Shown one piece after another: positions 7,702 through 16,332 of a stretch of DNA of 64,000 bases. Made by a program: the position numbers and the translations under genes. The stretch is from an uncultured Alphaproteobacteria bacterium (GTDB lineage Bacteria > Pseudomonadota > Alphaproteobacteria > RF32 > CAG-239). Position 1 is the stretch's first letter. The number at the start of each line of letters is the position of its first letter. The stretch is from NCBI GenBank assembly GCA_944393225.1, contig CALXZK010000007.1:1-64000 (forward strand), written 5' to 3'. Below the pieces are notes generated by a model, which had not been told where the DNA came from, did not search any database, and worked only from the letters and a program-made list of their open reading frames with translations.

Positions 7702-8474
7702 GCCAATAATTCCTTTTCTCTTTTCAAAACTTCACCGGTTAAACTGATATATGCTTGTGCTCCGGGGCATTTAAAGTCATAAATCAACACAGGCTTGCCA
7801 TGTGACGGAGCTTCTGAAATACGAACATTTCTCGGAATAACGGTTTGATAAACTTTTTTGCCAAAGAAGTGTCTGACATCATCTTCAACTTGTTGTGACA
7901 AATTGTTTCTCTTGTCATACATGGTTAAAACAACACCTTGCAATTCCAAATCGGGATTGAAGATTTTTTTGATTTGATTGATGTTGCGAATCAAATCCGT
8001 AATACCTTCCAAAGCTAAAAATTCACATTGTAACGGAACAATGACGGCATTGGCAGCAACCAAAGCATTAATTGTTATCAAACTCAATGAAGGAGGGCAG
8101 TCAATCAAGATATAGTCATAATTGACGGCTTGTTCAGCAATCGCATTCTTTAAACGAAATTCTCTTTTTTCAACATCGACCAACTCAATTTCGGCACCAG
8201 CCAAATCAGGAGAAGATGGGACGATTGAAAAGTTGGGAATCTCAGTCCAGACGATTGCTTCAGATAATTTTGCTTCACCAATCAAAACTTCATAAGAAGA
8301 AGACATGCGACCACGTTTGTTCACACCCATTGAGGTGGAAGCGTTGCCTTGCGGATCCAAATCAATAACCAAAACTTTTTTACCGGCAGCAGCCATGGCT
8401 GTAGCAACATTAACGGTGGTTGTGGTTTTTCCAACGCCGCCTTTACGATTGGCAATAGCAATAACTCTTGGCAT
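7695..8474 (-). CDS. parA: Chromosome partitioning ATPase ParA
   Basis: A 259-residue ParA/Soj ATPase with the deviant Walker A KGGVGKTTT (11-19), Walker A' region DLDPQGNAS (about 39-47) and Walker B YILIDCPPSL (about 120-129). It binds DNA non-specifically and is driven off by ParB to move origins apart. Size and motifs are normal for a chromosomal ParA. It starts directly after the rsmG stop and overlaps parB by 7 bases, the standard rsmG-parA-parB arrangement. Confidence 0.97.
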   Translation of the reverse strand: MPRVIAIANRKGGVGKTTTTVNVATAMAAAGKKVLVIDLDPQGNASTSMGVNKRGRMSSSYEVLIGEAKLSEAIVWTEIPNFSIVPSSPDLAGAEIELVDVEKREFRLKNAIAEQAVNYDYILIDCPPSLSLITINALVAANAVIVPLQCEFLALEGITDLIRNINQIKKIFNPDLELQGVVLTMYDKRNNLSQQVEDDVRHFFGKKVYQTVIPRNVRISEAPSHGKPVLIYDFKCPGAQAYISLTGEVLKREKELLAC

Positions 8475-9101
8475 TTATTTACCTCCCTTTTTCTTCAATA
8501 TGTGTTTGATAACCAAAATTTTTCCTTCATCGCTGGTTTCGCTGTCAAAAACTTGACAATCAAAATTCCAGTCTTTTTTTGCTTCTTCTATCTCTTCGGC
8601 ATATTTTTTACCTTTGGGGAAGATGCAAACAGTTTTATCTGAGCAAAAAGCTTGAGTATATTTTAACAACTCTTTTAATGATGCCATAGCACGTGAGGTG
8701 ATAACATCAACTTTCTTTTTGGGCAAAGATTCGATTCTTTGATTTAAAATTTCAACATCAAGATTGCAGATTTTTTTCACTTCGTTTAAATACAGCGTTT
8801 TTTTAGCAATACTTTCCACCAAGCTTATTTTTAAATACGGTGTTTTTTCTTTTGCCATCACAGCCAGAACCATAGCAGGAAATCCTGCTCCTGAGCCAAA
8901 ATCCAACAGGGTTTTAGCGGTTTCCGGAATAAACTTAAACAACTGTGCAGAGTCAACAAAATGACGATTCCAGCAATCTTGTAAAGAAGAGTTGCTGACC
9001 AGATTGAACTTGTTTTGCCACTCGACCAAGCTAGCCTCGTAAGCTTTTAACAGTTCAAATGTTTCACGTGAAACATTGTATTTTTCCATAAAATTTTGCA
9101 T
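8475..9101 (-). CDS. rsmG: 16S rRNA (guanine527-N7)-methyltransferase RsmG
   Basis: A 208-residue SAM-dependent methyltransferase (GidB) that makes m7G527 in 16S rRNA. The SAM-binding motif is LLDFGSGAGFP (about 65-75), followed by VESIAKK and SRAMASL elements. The length is normal. An exact parS site overlaps codons 9-14 (N-V-S-R-E-T), an arrangement known in other bacteria. Two copies of the 15-bp origin-domain motif (8785-8799 and 8830-8844) lie in its coding sequence in two different phases. Upstream, a PHP-domain gene and a MurA-like gene separate it from mnmG. Confidence 0.96.
   Translation of the reverse strand: MQNFMEKYNVSRETFELLKAYEASLVEWQNKFNLVSNSSLQDCWNRHFVDSAQLFKFIPETAKTLLDFGSGAGFPAMVLAVMAKEKTPYLKISLVESIAKKTLYLNEVKKICNLDVEILNQRIESLPKKKVDVITSRAMASLKELLKYTQAFCSDKTVCIFPKGKKYAEEIEEAKKDWNFDCQVFDSETSDEGKILVIKHILKKKGGK
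8785..8799 (+). repeat. Origin-domain 15-bp motif, copy 2 (in rsmG)
   Basis: TTTAAATACAGCGTT; differs from the commonest form by one base (C for T at position 12). Read on the rsmG strand it spans T-L-Y-L-N, a different phase from the parB copy. Confidence 0.55.
8830..8844 (+). repeat. Origin-domain 15-bp motif, copy 3 (in rsmG)
   Basis: TTTAAATACGGTGTT, starting 45 bp after the start of copy 2. On the rsmG strand it spans T-P-Y-L-K. Confidence 0.55.
9060..9075. promoter_or_regulatory. parS: parS centromere site (exact)
   Basis: TGTTTCACGTGAAACA, a perfect 16-bp match to the bacterial parS palindrome bound by ParB. It lies in the 5' part of rsmG, about 1.4 kb from parB and about 8.5 kb from the proposed oriC. 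Confidence 0.95.
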
Positions 9102-9220
9102 AAAATATTTATAGATTTTTTTTGCAAAATTTAAAATACAAAAAGAGGACTTATAAACACATATTTTTAAATAAAAAGAAAAGAATCTAAATACAAAGAC
9201 TTAAACTATATTTGTTGAAT

Positions 9221-10045
9221 CTATTTCTGAAGAAATTCTAAACCCAAACGTTCTTTACAGCCGAACTTTTTAAGTAGATTTTCAGCTCTTTCAAAATGCT
9301 GACCAATCATGGCGGTTGAATGTGCGTCATCACTCAACAAAGTGGGAACTTTTCTCTCGCAAAGTTCTTGCAACATCCAATCGCAAGGGTGCTGCATATC
9401 TATACGATTGTAACCACTGGTGTTTACTTCAAACGGCATCTTTGTTTTATCCAAAGCTTCAATAATCTTCCAGCGGTTTTCTTCAAATTCCGGAACATCC
9501 GGAATTTTAACAACGCAATAATCCGGATGAGCCAAAAAATTAAAGTATCCGCTTTCAACAGTATAAACCACGTTATTCCAATGTTGTTGCACTAGCTCCT
9601 TAAAATCTTCAGCTGAGAGGTTAGGGGGCAAGCAATCTAAGTGATAAATGTTATAAATTTGCGATTCATCTGCTGTGCGAATATAGTGGTTAGAACCAAT
9701 CAAATAATCAAAATCGAGCTTTTTCATCAGACGCTCAAATGCATTTCGCCAAATAGCAGAGGGAAAGAAATCTACCTCAGCGCCGACATAGACTTTAATT
9801 TTATGACCAACAGCAGCTGACCTTACTTCGTCAATAATTCTTAAATGAGCATCTAAGACTTTGCTTTCATCATTGAAAAACATTGGACTGCACAAAATCA
9901 TGTTCGGATGATAGCAAAAATGATTGGATATACCGATTGCCTCAAAGCCCATTTTTTCAGCTTGGCTAATCATTTCTTCTGCTGTGTTTCGACCATCAAA
10001 ACAATCAAGTGCATGTGTATGACAATGTAAGGTAAATTTTTGCAT
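9221..10045 (-). CDS. PHP-domain phosphatase, histidinol-phosphatase-like
   Basis: A 274-residue PHP-family metal-dependent phosphoesterase. Visible metal ligands are HCHTH (7-11), ISNHF (about 39-43), GAEVDFFPS, LAHPDYC and LSDDAHS near the C-terminus. The pattern and length fit the HisK/HisJ type of histidinol phosphatase, but no histidine biosynthesis gene is near, so the substrate is uncertain. It starts directly after the MurA-like gene with no spacer. The gap of about 120 bp to rsmG downstream is AT-rich and shows nothing clear. This pair interrupts the usual mnmG-rsmG-parA-parB order. Confidence 0.8.
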   Translation of the reverse strand: MQKFTLHCHTHALDCFDGRNTAEEMISQAEKMGFEAIGISNHFCYHPNMILCSPMFFNDESKVLDAHLRIIDEVRSAAVGHKIKVYVGAEVDFFPSAIWRNAFERLMKKLDFDYLIGSNHYIRTADESQIYNIYHLDCLPPNLSAEDFKELVQQHWNNVVYTVESGYFNFLAHPDYCVVKIPDVPEFEENRWKIIEALDKTKMPFEVNTSGYNRIDMQHPCDWMLQELCERKVPTLLSDDAHSTAMIGQHFERAENLLKKFGCKERLGLEFLQK

Positions 10046-11464
10046 TTATAACTCCGGTAAAGCTTGAATTTCTCTTCCTTCTTTTGATGCAGAAATATCA
10101 ACACCAAGGTCTTGTAAATTTTTTAACAAATTCGGATAACCGCGCAAAGCAAAGCTCGGATTATCTATGGTGCTTTCACCTTTTGCCGTGGCAGCCAACA
10201 TTATTGTTGCCATGGTTCCTCTTAAATCCGTTCCTTGAGCTTCAGCTGCATGGAAAGAAGACGGCTCAACATTGATATATAAGTTTTTTACGCTTCCTTG
10301 CTGCCCGCTGTTTACATCAAATTGATAGAACTTACTTTGTAAGCCAAATTTTGCCATTTGTTCTAAGTGTGCAGAACGTCCCGGCCAAATTAAATCTGAA
10401 ATAACTGAACCTGTTTTGGCTTGTGCCAAAATGGGTGTCCAGATTTGTTGTAAATCGGTTTCAAATCCGGGGAAGGGGGTTACTTGCATGATAAAACCGT
10501 CATAGGGTTTGGCTTTTCTAAAATCTAAATAGAGTTTTTTCAAATCCGTTGAATAGTAAATTCCGCGTGAGAACATTCTTTCCAATTGCCCGAGCCATGG
10601 AGAACAATGTTCAAAATTAATACCGTTTAACTCAACCGCGCCTTTGGTTGACAATGTGAGCAAAGCATAAGTTGCAGCCTCTAATCTATCGGGAATAACT
10701 TCAAAATCTACACCCTTCAACAATTTGCGGTTTTTGCCATCATAAATGATACCTGTTCTTTCATTACCAATTAAGCCCAAACCCATTTTTTGTAACATGG
10801 CGATCAGGTTTGAAACTTCCGGCTCTAATGACGCATTATACATCATTTTGCAATTATCAGAACCGGCAACTGATAATAACCAGTGGAATGTGGCTCCGTG
10901 AGAAGATTTAAATGTTGTATAAACCGGACACAACTCACTGTTTTCTTTTTGCGGAAGTTGAAAATTTAAATATGAATATTTTTCATTTTTTTTGGTTTCA
11001 ACACTTATTGTTGCGCCGAAAACTGTTTTTATCAGCTCTTCATGAAAATCTGTAGGGCGTTTTCCTCCAAAAGAACATCCTCCGGGGAGGCAAACTTTTA
11101 AGCTGTTAAATTCTTTTGTGCGGCAAAAACGAGCTAACAAAGAGCCCCAAAGATAGTAGCTGGCTCGAAAGTTTGCGGCTTGATGAGATATTTCATTTTT
11201 TATAATTTTGGCTGCATGAAGTCTTAATATTCTTTTTTGCGGATTGTATTGTACATCAACGCCAATATCACGCATGATATGCCCCATCTCCAAAACATCG
11301 GTAATATAGGGAACATTGCGCAGTGTTACAACATCATCGGTCAACAATGAAGCGGCCATCAAACCCAAAATTGAGTTTTTGGCACCGCTGATTTTGATGT
11401 CACCGGAAATTGGATTTCCGCCATTGATTTTCAAACTATCAGGAATAAAGAAATTTTCACTCAT
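10046..11464 (-). CDS. MurA-like enolpyruvyl transferase
   Basis: About 472 residues from the chosen start (482 from an ATG at 11494). ATG 11464 is preferred because GGAG lies 7 bases before it. The EPSP-synthase/MurA fold is shown by SGAKNS near the N-terminus (the lysine-asparagine pair that binds UDP-GlcNAc), PGGCSFGGKRPTD (about residue 127 from this start) with the cysteine matching Cys115 of E. coli MurA, and a C-terminal GTDLRGTMATIMLA region. It should transfer enolpyruvate to UDP-N-acetylglucosamine or a related sugar. It is about 50 residues longer than typical MurA (420), mainly in mid-protein, so it may be a divergent paralogue rather than the main cell-wall enzyme; whether another murA exists is unknown. 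Confidence 0.78.
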   Translation of the reverse strand: MSENFFIPDSLKINGGNPISGDIKISGAKNSILGLMAASLLTDDVVTLRNVPYITDVLEMGHIMRDIGVDVQYNPQKRILRLHAAKIIKNEISHQAANFRASYYLWGSLLARFCRTKEFNSLKVCLPGGCSFGGKRPTDFHEELIKTVFGATISVETKKNEKYSYLNFQLPQKENSELCPVYTTFKSSHGATFHWLLSVAGSDNCKMMYNASLEPEVSNLIAMLQKMGLGLIGNERTGIIYDGKNRKLLKGVDFEVIPDRLEAATYALLTLSTKGAVELNGINFEHCSPWLGQLERMFSRGIYYSTDLKKLYLDFRKAKPYDGFIMQVTPFPGFETDLQQIWTPILAQAKTGSVISDLIWPGRSAHLEQMAKFGLQSKFYQFDVNSGQQGSVKNLYINVEPSSFHAAEAQGTDLRGTMATIMLAATAKGESTIDNPSFALRGYPNLLKNLQDLGVDISASKEGREIQALPEL

Positions 11465-11536
11465 TACAGACTCCATCTTCAGAATGTTTTCCATTATAGA
11501 ATCTGCTCTTTAATTTTTGGTAAATCAGGCAAGAAA

Positions 11537-11562
11537 AAAGGCGGAATTTTATATCCGCCTTT
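11537..11562 (-). terminator. Intrinsic terminator after mnmG
   Basis: AAAGGCGGA (11537-11545) pairs with TCCGCCTTT (11554-11562) around an 8-base loop. On the minus strand a U-run follows. It separates mnmG from the MurA-like/PHP pair, which therefore needs its own promoter or read-through. Confidence 0.85.
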
Positions 11563-11567
11563 GCTGC

Positions 11568-13415
11568 TTATTTTTTTACATAACCCAAAATCGCGGTTAT
11601 GGCCGCCGGCGTTACACCGGGGATACGAGAAGCTTCACCAATTGTTGAAGGTTTGACCTTGCTCAACTTGGCTACCATCTCTCGTGACAAGCCTCCGATT
11701 TTGCTATAATCAATATCTTCTTTCAATTTAAGATTTTCATCTTTTTTGAAAACTTCAATATCTGCCATTTGGCGCTTGATGTATCCGGCATAGCGGGCTT
11801 CAATCTCGATTGCCTCGTAAACGACATCCGGCATATCAGCTAATTCAGGAAAGAGTTTATTGATTGTTTCACGTGAAACTTCTTCATAACTCATCAAGTT
11901 AAACGGCGTTCTCTTGGTACCGTCACGTTTAACATTCAAACCCAAAGCATCAATCTCTTTGTAGGTTGTTTGCAAAGTTTGGCAGAGTTCAGAATAATGT
12001 TCGATTTGCTCTTTTTTAGCTTTAAATACACTGTATCTATGTTCGCCAACGCAACCAATTTCATGACCTTTTTCAGTCAAACGACGATCGGCATTATCAG
12101 CACGCAAGAACAAACGATATTCTGAACGAGAAGTGAACATACGATATGGCTCATCAACTCCTTTGGTGATTAAGTCATCAATCATTACACCGATATAAGC
12201 TTCACTTCTATCAACAACAAATTCTCTGCCTTTGCCCTCAGCATATAAAGCAGCATTCACACCGGCAACCAAACCTTGAGCGCCGGCTTCTTCATAACCC
12301 GTGGTACCGTTAATTTGTCCTGCTAAGAATAATCCGGGGACTTTTTTAACGGCTAATCTGTTATCCAATTCTTGTGGGTCAACATAGTCATATTCAATGG
12401 CATAGGCATAGCGCAAAATTTCAACATCTTCCAAACCTTCCATAGTGTGAATGAAAGCATCTTGAACATCTGCCGGCAAAGAAGTGGAAATTCCGTTCGG
12501 ATAAACAACATCGGTATTCAAACCTTCCGGTTCCAAGAAAATCTGGTGGCTGGTTCTGTCAGCAAACTTGACTAACTTATCTTCAATACTCGGGCAATAT
12601 CTCGGACCAATACCGGTAATCAAACCTGAAAATAAAGCACATTTATCAAAATTATCACGAATGATTTTGTGTGTTCTCTCGTTGGTATGAGTTACATAAC
12701 ATTGAATCTGCGGATTGGTAATTTTATCCGTTAAATAAGAAAATGGAACCGGCGGATTATCACCATCTTGTGTTGCCAACTTTTCCCAGTGAATGGTTTT
12801 GCCGTTCAAACGGGCAGGGGTTCCGGTTTTCAAACGGCCGACTTTTAAGCCCAATTGCTTTAAATACGGTGTTATACCGGTGCAACTTTCTTCACCGATA
12901 CGTCCGCCAACCGTGGCTTGGTGCCCAACAAACATAACACCATTCAAAAAAGTGCCTGATGTTAAAACCGTGGCTTTAGCCCTAATTTCATCTCCGTTTG
13001 CTAAGATGACACCTTCAACTTGATTGTCTTTGATGATTAAACCTTCAACGGCGGCTTCTATAATATCTAAATTATCTTGCTCTTGCAAAGCCTCAAGCAT
13101 GTATTTTTTATACAATTCTCTATCAGCTTGGGCACGAGGACCTCTTACCGCCGGACCTTTGGAAGCATTCAACATTCTGAATTGAATACCGCCTTTATCA
13201 ATCACGCGTCCCATCAAACCATCAAGAGCATCAATCTCTCTGACTAAATGTCCTTTGCCCAAACCACCAATGGCCGGATTGCAAGACATGGCGCCAATAG
13301 TATCAATATGGTGCGTTACCAAAGCAGTTTTGGCTCCGGTTCTGGCGGCAGCCGCGCAAGCTTCGCAGCCGGCGTGTCCACCACCGACTACAATTACATC
13401 GTAAATTTTATTCAT
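11568..13415 (-). CDS. mnmG: tRNA uridine-5-carboxymethylaminomethyl modification enzyme MnmG
   Basis: A 615-residue FAD-binding protein (GidA). The dinucleotide-binding motif [12 protein letters not shown] is at the N-terminus, [12 protein letters not shown] and the [12 protein letters not shown] element follow, and a helical C-terminal domain binds MnmE. With MnmE (14086-15429) it forms the complex that builds the cmnm5 group on wobble uridine 34. The length is normal. A parS-like site overlaps codons in E-E-V-S-R-E-T, and two copies of the 15-bp origin-domain motif lie within the gene. An unknown gene stands between it and mnmE. Confidence 0.97.
   Translation of the reverse strand: MNKIYDVIVVGGGHAGCEACAAAARTGAKTALVTHHIDTIGAMSCNPAIGGLGKGHLVREIDALDGLMGRVIDKGGIQFRMLNASKGPAVRGPRAQADRELYKKYMLEALQEQDNLDIIEAAVEGLIIKDNQVEGVILANGDEIRAKATVLTSGTFLNGVMFVGHQATVGGRIGEESCTGITPYLKQLGLKVGRLKTGTPARLNGKTIHWEKLATQDGDNPPVPFSYLTDKITNPQIQCYVTHTNERTHKIIRDNFDKCALFSGLITGIGPRYCPSIEDKLVKFADRTSHQIFLEPEGLNTDVVYPNGISTSLPADVQDAFIHTMEGLEDVEILRYAYAIEYDYVDPQELDNRLAVKKVPGLFLAGQINGTTGYEEAGAQGLVAGVNAALYAEGKGREFVVDRSEAYIGVMIDDLITKGVDEPYRMFTSRSEYRLFLRADNADRRLTEKGHEIGCVGEHRYSVFKAKKEQIEHYSELCQTLQTTYKEIDALGLNVKRDGTKRTPFNLMSYEEVSRETINKLFPELADMPDVVYEAIEIEARYAGYIKRQMADIEVFKKDENLKLKEDIDYSKIGGLSREMVAKLSKVKPSTIGEASRIPGVTPAAITAILGYVKK
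11865..11880. promoter_or_regulatory. parS: Second parS-like site (15 of 16)
   Basis: TGTTTCACGTGAAACT in mnmG differs from the parS palindrome only in the last base. It is 2.8 kb from the exact site in rsmG, a typical clustering of parS sites near the origin. Confidence 0.85.
12021..12035 (+). repeat. Origin-domain 15-bp motif, copy 4 (in mnmG)
   Basis: TTTAAATACACTGTA, the only copy ending in A. On the mnmG strand it spans Y-S-V-F-K. Confidence 0.5.
12859..12873 (+). repeat. Origin-domain 15-bp motif, copy 5 (in mnmG)
   Basis: TTTAAATACGGTGTT, identical to copy 3 in rsmG. On the mnmG strand it spans T-P-Y-L-K. Confidence 0.55.
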
Positions 13416-13501
13416 TATTTATAAGGCCTTAAAAAATTTTATTTAATTCTTGCCGGCATTATAATCAAAAAAATTTAGAAATCAATAAAAGGCATAAAAA
13501 A

Positions 13502-13527
13502 AAAAGACTGTCAAAAGACAGTCTTTT
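13502..13527 (-). terminator. Intrinsic terminator after the unknown gene 13547-13987
   Basis: AAAAGACTGTC (13502-13512) and GACAGTCTTTT (13517-13527) form a perfect 11-bp stem with an AAAA loop; on the minus strand a long U-run follows from the A-tract before 13502. It makes the 146-residue gene a separate unit from mnmG. Confidence 0.88.
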
Positions 13528-13546
13528 AAATCCATATGCCTCTGTT

Positions 13547-13987
13547 TTATATTTTTAAGATGGCATTTTTGCGACAGAAGTGAACAAACTTGTACAACAA
13601 TGCTTCCGGAAAATATCCTGCTGTTGAGATAATAATCGAAACAAGCAAGACGGCATAACAATAAGAATAATATGCGTCGTCCTCCTCATAAGAAGCGATA
13701 AAATCATCTACGACAGCAGCAAAGAGTTCACTTAATTCCTGCAAATCTTCATGGTTTGAGCTTTTAATGAAATACATATCGGCAAATGATTCAAAAGTTT
13801 TTCTACTTCCGAATGCTTGTAATTTATTTGCAAACGGAATAAAAACTTCTCTTTGCATGATTTCTTCCAATATGGGTGTTCTGTCTTCTGATTGTTCATC
13901 ATACAGAACATTGAACACCCGCATAGGATTAAAGACGAAACCTTTGTAATTTCTAATCTCAAAAAAGATTGAATCTGAAAATTTCAT
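13547..13987 (-). CDS. Unknown protein between mnmE and mnmG
   Basis: A 146-residue protein that I do not recognise. It is acidic in the middle (ED and EE runs around residues 98-103), with one possible hydrophobic segment near residues 110-128 and a basic, cysteine-containing C-terminus. No signal peptide and no catalytic motif are seen. No good ribosome-binding site precedes the ATG, but the codon pattern and its own terminator support a real gene. It sits between mnmE and mnmG, which normally are adjacent. Confidence 0.6.
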   Translation of the reverse strand: MKFSDSIFFEIRNYKGFVFNPMRVFNVLYDEQSEDRTPILEEIMQREVFIPFANKLQAFGSRKTFESFADMYFIKSSNHEDLQELSELFAAVVDDFIASYEEDDAYYSYCYAVLLVSIIISTAGYFPEALLYKFVHFCRKNAILKI

Positions 13988-14085
13988 AAAAAAAATATTT
14001 TAAGTTAATAATATGGTTAGTTGCCTGTTTTATAGCATAAAACAGGTTGAGAGTCAACTTTGCGAATATTAAAGAAATGTGACAA

Positions 14086-15429
14086 TTATTTACCGATGCA
14101 GAAATCACCAAAGATTTTATCTAAAATCTCATCCACCTCAATTCGGCCGGTGATTTTACCCAAAGCGCGGGCAGCAAGACGAACATCTTCAGCTGTCAAT
14201 TCAATTTCTTTATTAAAGCCAAAGTTTTGCAGATTTTCCAAAACATCTTGCAAAGCCTCTCGATAGCGACTTCTGGTAATCAAAAGGTTAGAGTTTGAAG
14301 TAAAGCGTTCTTGTATATTTTTTGAAATGGCTTGCAAAACTTTATCAACGCCTTGTTTTTGCTTGGCAGATATAACCAAACAACCTGATTTTTCTAACTC
14401 TGAACATTGTTCAGATGTTAATTTATCACTTTTATTTGCAACAAATAAAGCTTTGTTTTTAAATGAATCTTTTATTTTATCAAAGACTTGAACAGTGTCT
14501 ACAGAGGCATCAAACAAGCAAATCACCAAATCCGCATCATGAATTTTGCTATAAGCTATATCAATGCCCATTTTTTCAATTTCTTCTTCGGTTTCACGCA
14601 AACCTGCCGTATCGGTAAACATTACCGGATAACCGTTCAAGTCTAAATGAACATCAATGGCATCACGTGTGGTACCGGCAATATCAGATACAATCACAGC
14701 ATCTCTTTTGACAATGGCATTTAACAAGCTTGACTTTCCGGCATTGGGCGCGCCAACTATCACAACCCTGAAACCTTCACGCAATCTCTCACCAATTGAA
14801 TCACTGTTCAAGTGGCTTTTTATCTCGTTTTCAAGTTTAAATACAGTGTTATTCATATTATCAATAACCGAAGATGGAATATCTTCATCGGGAAAATCGA
14901 TAAAAGCTTCCAAGTGCGCCAACATCTTAACCAACTCAGCACGCCAGTTTTCATATAAGTTCTTTAATCCGCCTTCCATTTGGCGCATGGCGTATTTTTG
15001 TTGCTCAGATGTTTCCGAATCAATCAAATCTGCCAAACCTTCAGCTTCGGTCAAATCCATTTTGCCATTGTAAAAGGCGCGTTTGGAATATTCACCGGGT
15101 TCAGCCATTCTAAAACCATCTATTTGGCTCAGGCAATTCATAACCGAGCTGATTACAGCTTTGGAGCCGTGCGTTTGAAACTCTACAATGTCTTCTCCGG
15201 TAAAAGAATTGGGCGCCTTAAAATACAAAACCAAACTTTCATCCAAGTTCTCGGTTTTATCCAAATTATGCAGTTTGGAAAAATATGCATAGCGCGGTTT
15301 GATGTTCTTTACGTTAATGTTCGTCATCAGCTCAACGGCTTTTAAAGCTTCGGCTCCCGAAACACGAATTACAGCTACACCGGACTTACCGTAAACAGTG
15401 GATAATGCATAAATGGTTTGGTTTGTCAT
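14086..15429 (-). CDS. mnmE: tRNA modification GTPase MnmE
   Basis: A 447-residue GTPase (TrmE). The N-terminal formyl-THF-binding domain begins at YALSTVYGKSGVAVIRVSG (about 7-25); the G domain has G1 GAPNAGKSS, the DIAGTTRD switch region, DTAG, and NKSD; the C-terminal C-x-G-K (CIGK) carries the functional cysteine. It partners MnmG in wobble-uridine modification. An AAGGAG ribosome-binding site precedes the ATG. A copy of the 15-bp origin-domain motif lies at 14836-14850. Confidence 0.97.
   Translation of the reverse strand: MTNQTIYALSTVYGKSGVAVIRVSGAEALKAVELMTNINVKNIKPRYAYFSKLHNLDKTENLDESLVLYFKAPNSFTGEDIVEFQTHGSKAVISSVMNCLSQIDGFRMAEPGEYSKRAFYNGKMDLTEAEGLADLIDSETSEQQKYAMRQMEGGLKNLYENWRAELVKMLAHLEAFIDFPDEDIPSSVIDNMNNTVFKLENEIKSHLNSDSIGERLREGFRVVIVGAPNAGKSSLLNAIVKRDAVIVSDIAGTTRDAIDVHLDLNGYPVMFTDTAGLRETEEEIEKMGIDIAYSKIHDADLVICLFDASVDTVQVFDKIKDSFKNKALFVANKSDKLTSEQCSELEKSGCLVISAKQKQGVDKVLQAISKNIQERFTSNSNLLITRSRYREALQDVLENLQNFGFNKEIELTAEDVRLAARALGKITGRIEVDEILDKIFGDFCIGK
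14836..14850 (+). repeat. Origin-domain 15-bp motif, copy 6 (in mnmE)
   Basis: TTTAAATACAGTGTT, identical to the parB copy. On the mnmE strand it spans N-T-V-F-K in the non-conserved linker between domains. Confidence 0.6.
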
Positions 15430-15626
15430 TTTTATATCTCCTTATGGTGTTTTTATAGCGAGATTGTCTGACGAAAGCAAGTTTTAAAAAACGACTCTAA
15501 AAAAAAGCCGATTTTTTGACTTTTGAGAGGGGGTTTATATTTTTTTAATAAAACTATCGTAGAATCTTTGAAAAATGCTTCTACGGGCTTTTGACGGACT
15601 CAATTTTTTCTACCATGAATTGCAAA

Positions 15627-16298
15627 ATGAATAAAAACTCTAAAAGATTGATAATTTGGGATTTTGACGGTGTGGTTGCCGACACCGAATGTTTGTGGAT
15701 GGAAAATCGTCGTCAACTCCTTAAAAAATATTTTAACACAAATTGGGATTTAAAAACCACAAATCATCATCTTGGCGGAATGCATTGGACAACCCGATTG
15801 CAAACTTTGCAAAAAATGGGATTCAATGTTGATACAAAATTTGAAGACGAGGGAACAGAACTAGATTTACAAGTTTTAAGCAAAGGTATTTCGCTTACGC
15901 CGGATATTGAAAAAATTTTTGCGCGACAAGACATCAAACAATGTATTGCTACCGGCGGCACCAAAGAAAAAACTCAAATGAAGCTTAAAGCCGTTAAGAT
16001 TGATAAAATTTTTACGCCGGACAGAGTTTTTCTTTCCGAAATGGTAGCACAAGGCAAACCGGCGCCGGATTTATTTTTACTCGCAGCCGAAAAAATGAAC
16101 GAAAAACCAGAAAATTGCTTGGTTATTGAAGACTCTCTTGCCGGACTTAAAGCAGGATTGGCCGCCCAAATGGATACAATCGCCTTTGTCGGAAGCCAAA
16201 TGAATAACAATGAAGAATATATTGCTCAAGTTAAAGCCTTAGGCATAAAGCATATATTCAAAAGCATGGATGAAATTTATCATTTTATATTTGAATAA
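15627..16298 (+). CDS. HAD-superfamily hydrolase, beta-phosphoglucomutase-like
   Basis: About 223 residues from the chosen ATG. Motif I is DFDGVVADTE, with the acidic nucleophile and a helical cap; motif II is near IATGG; the motif III lysine is in QGKPAPD; motif IV is VIEDSLAGLKAG. This is the layout of the subfamily containing beta-phosphoglucomutase, phosphoglycolate phosphatase and small sugar-phosphate phosphatases; the substrate cannot be read from the sequence. ATG 15615 and TTG 15591 are alternative starts in the same frame; none has a strong ribosome-binding site. The gene is alone on the plus strand between mnmE and rho. Confidence 0.82.
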   Translation: MNKNSKRLIIWDFDGVVADTECLWMENRRQLLKKYFNTNWDLKTTNHHLGGMHWTTRLQTLQKMGFNVDTKFEDEGTELDLQVLSKGISLTPDIEKIFARQDIKQCIATGGTKEKTQMKLKAVKIDKIFTPDRVFLSEMVAQGKPAPDLFLLAAEKMNEKPENCLVIEDSLAGLKAGLAAQMDTIAFVGSQMNNNEEYIAQVKALGIKHIFKSMDEIYHFIFE

Positions 16299-16301
16299 AA
16301 G

Positions 16302-16325
16302 AAAAGCTCCTTTTCAGGAGCTTTT
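16302..16325. terminator. Bidirectional terminator between the HAD gene and rho
   Basis: AAAAGCTCC (16302-16310) and GGAGCTTTT (16317-16325) form a perfect 9-bp stem with a 6-base loop, followed by T on the plus strand and by U from the A-run on the minus strand. It serves the two convergent genes. Confidence 0.87.
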
Positions 16326-16332
16326 TTAATTT

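Noticed and set aside
14591-14598. GTTTCACG, half of a parS palindrome in mnmE
   Set aside because: The right half is not complementary (CAAACC follows), so ParB binding is not expected.
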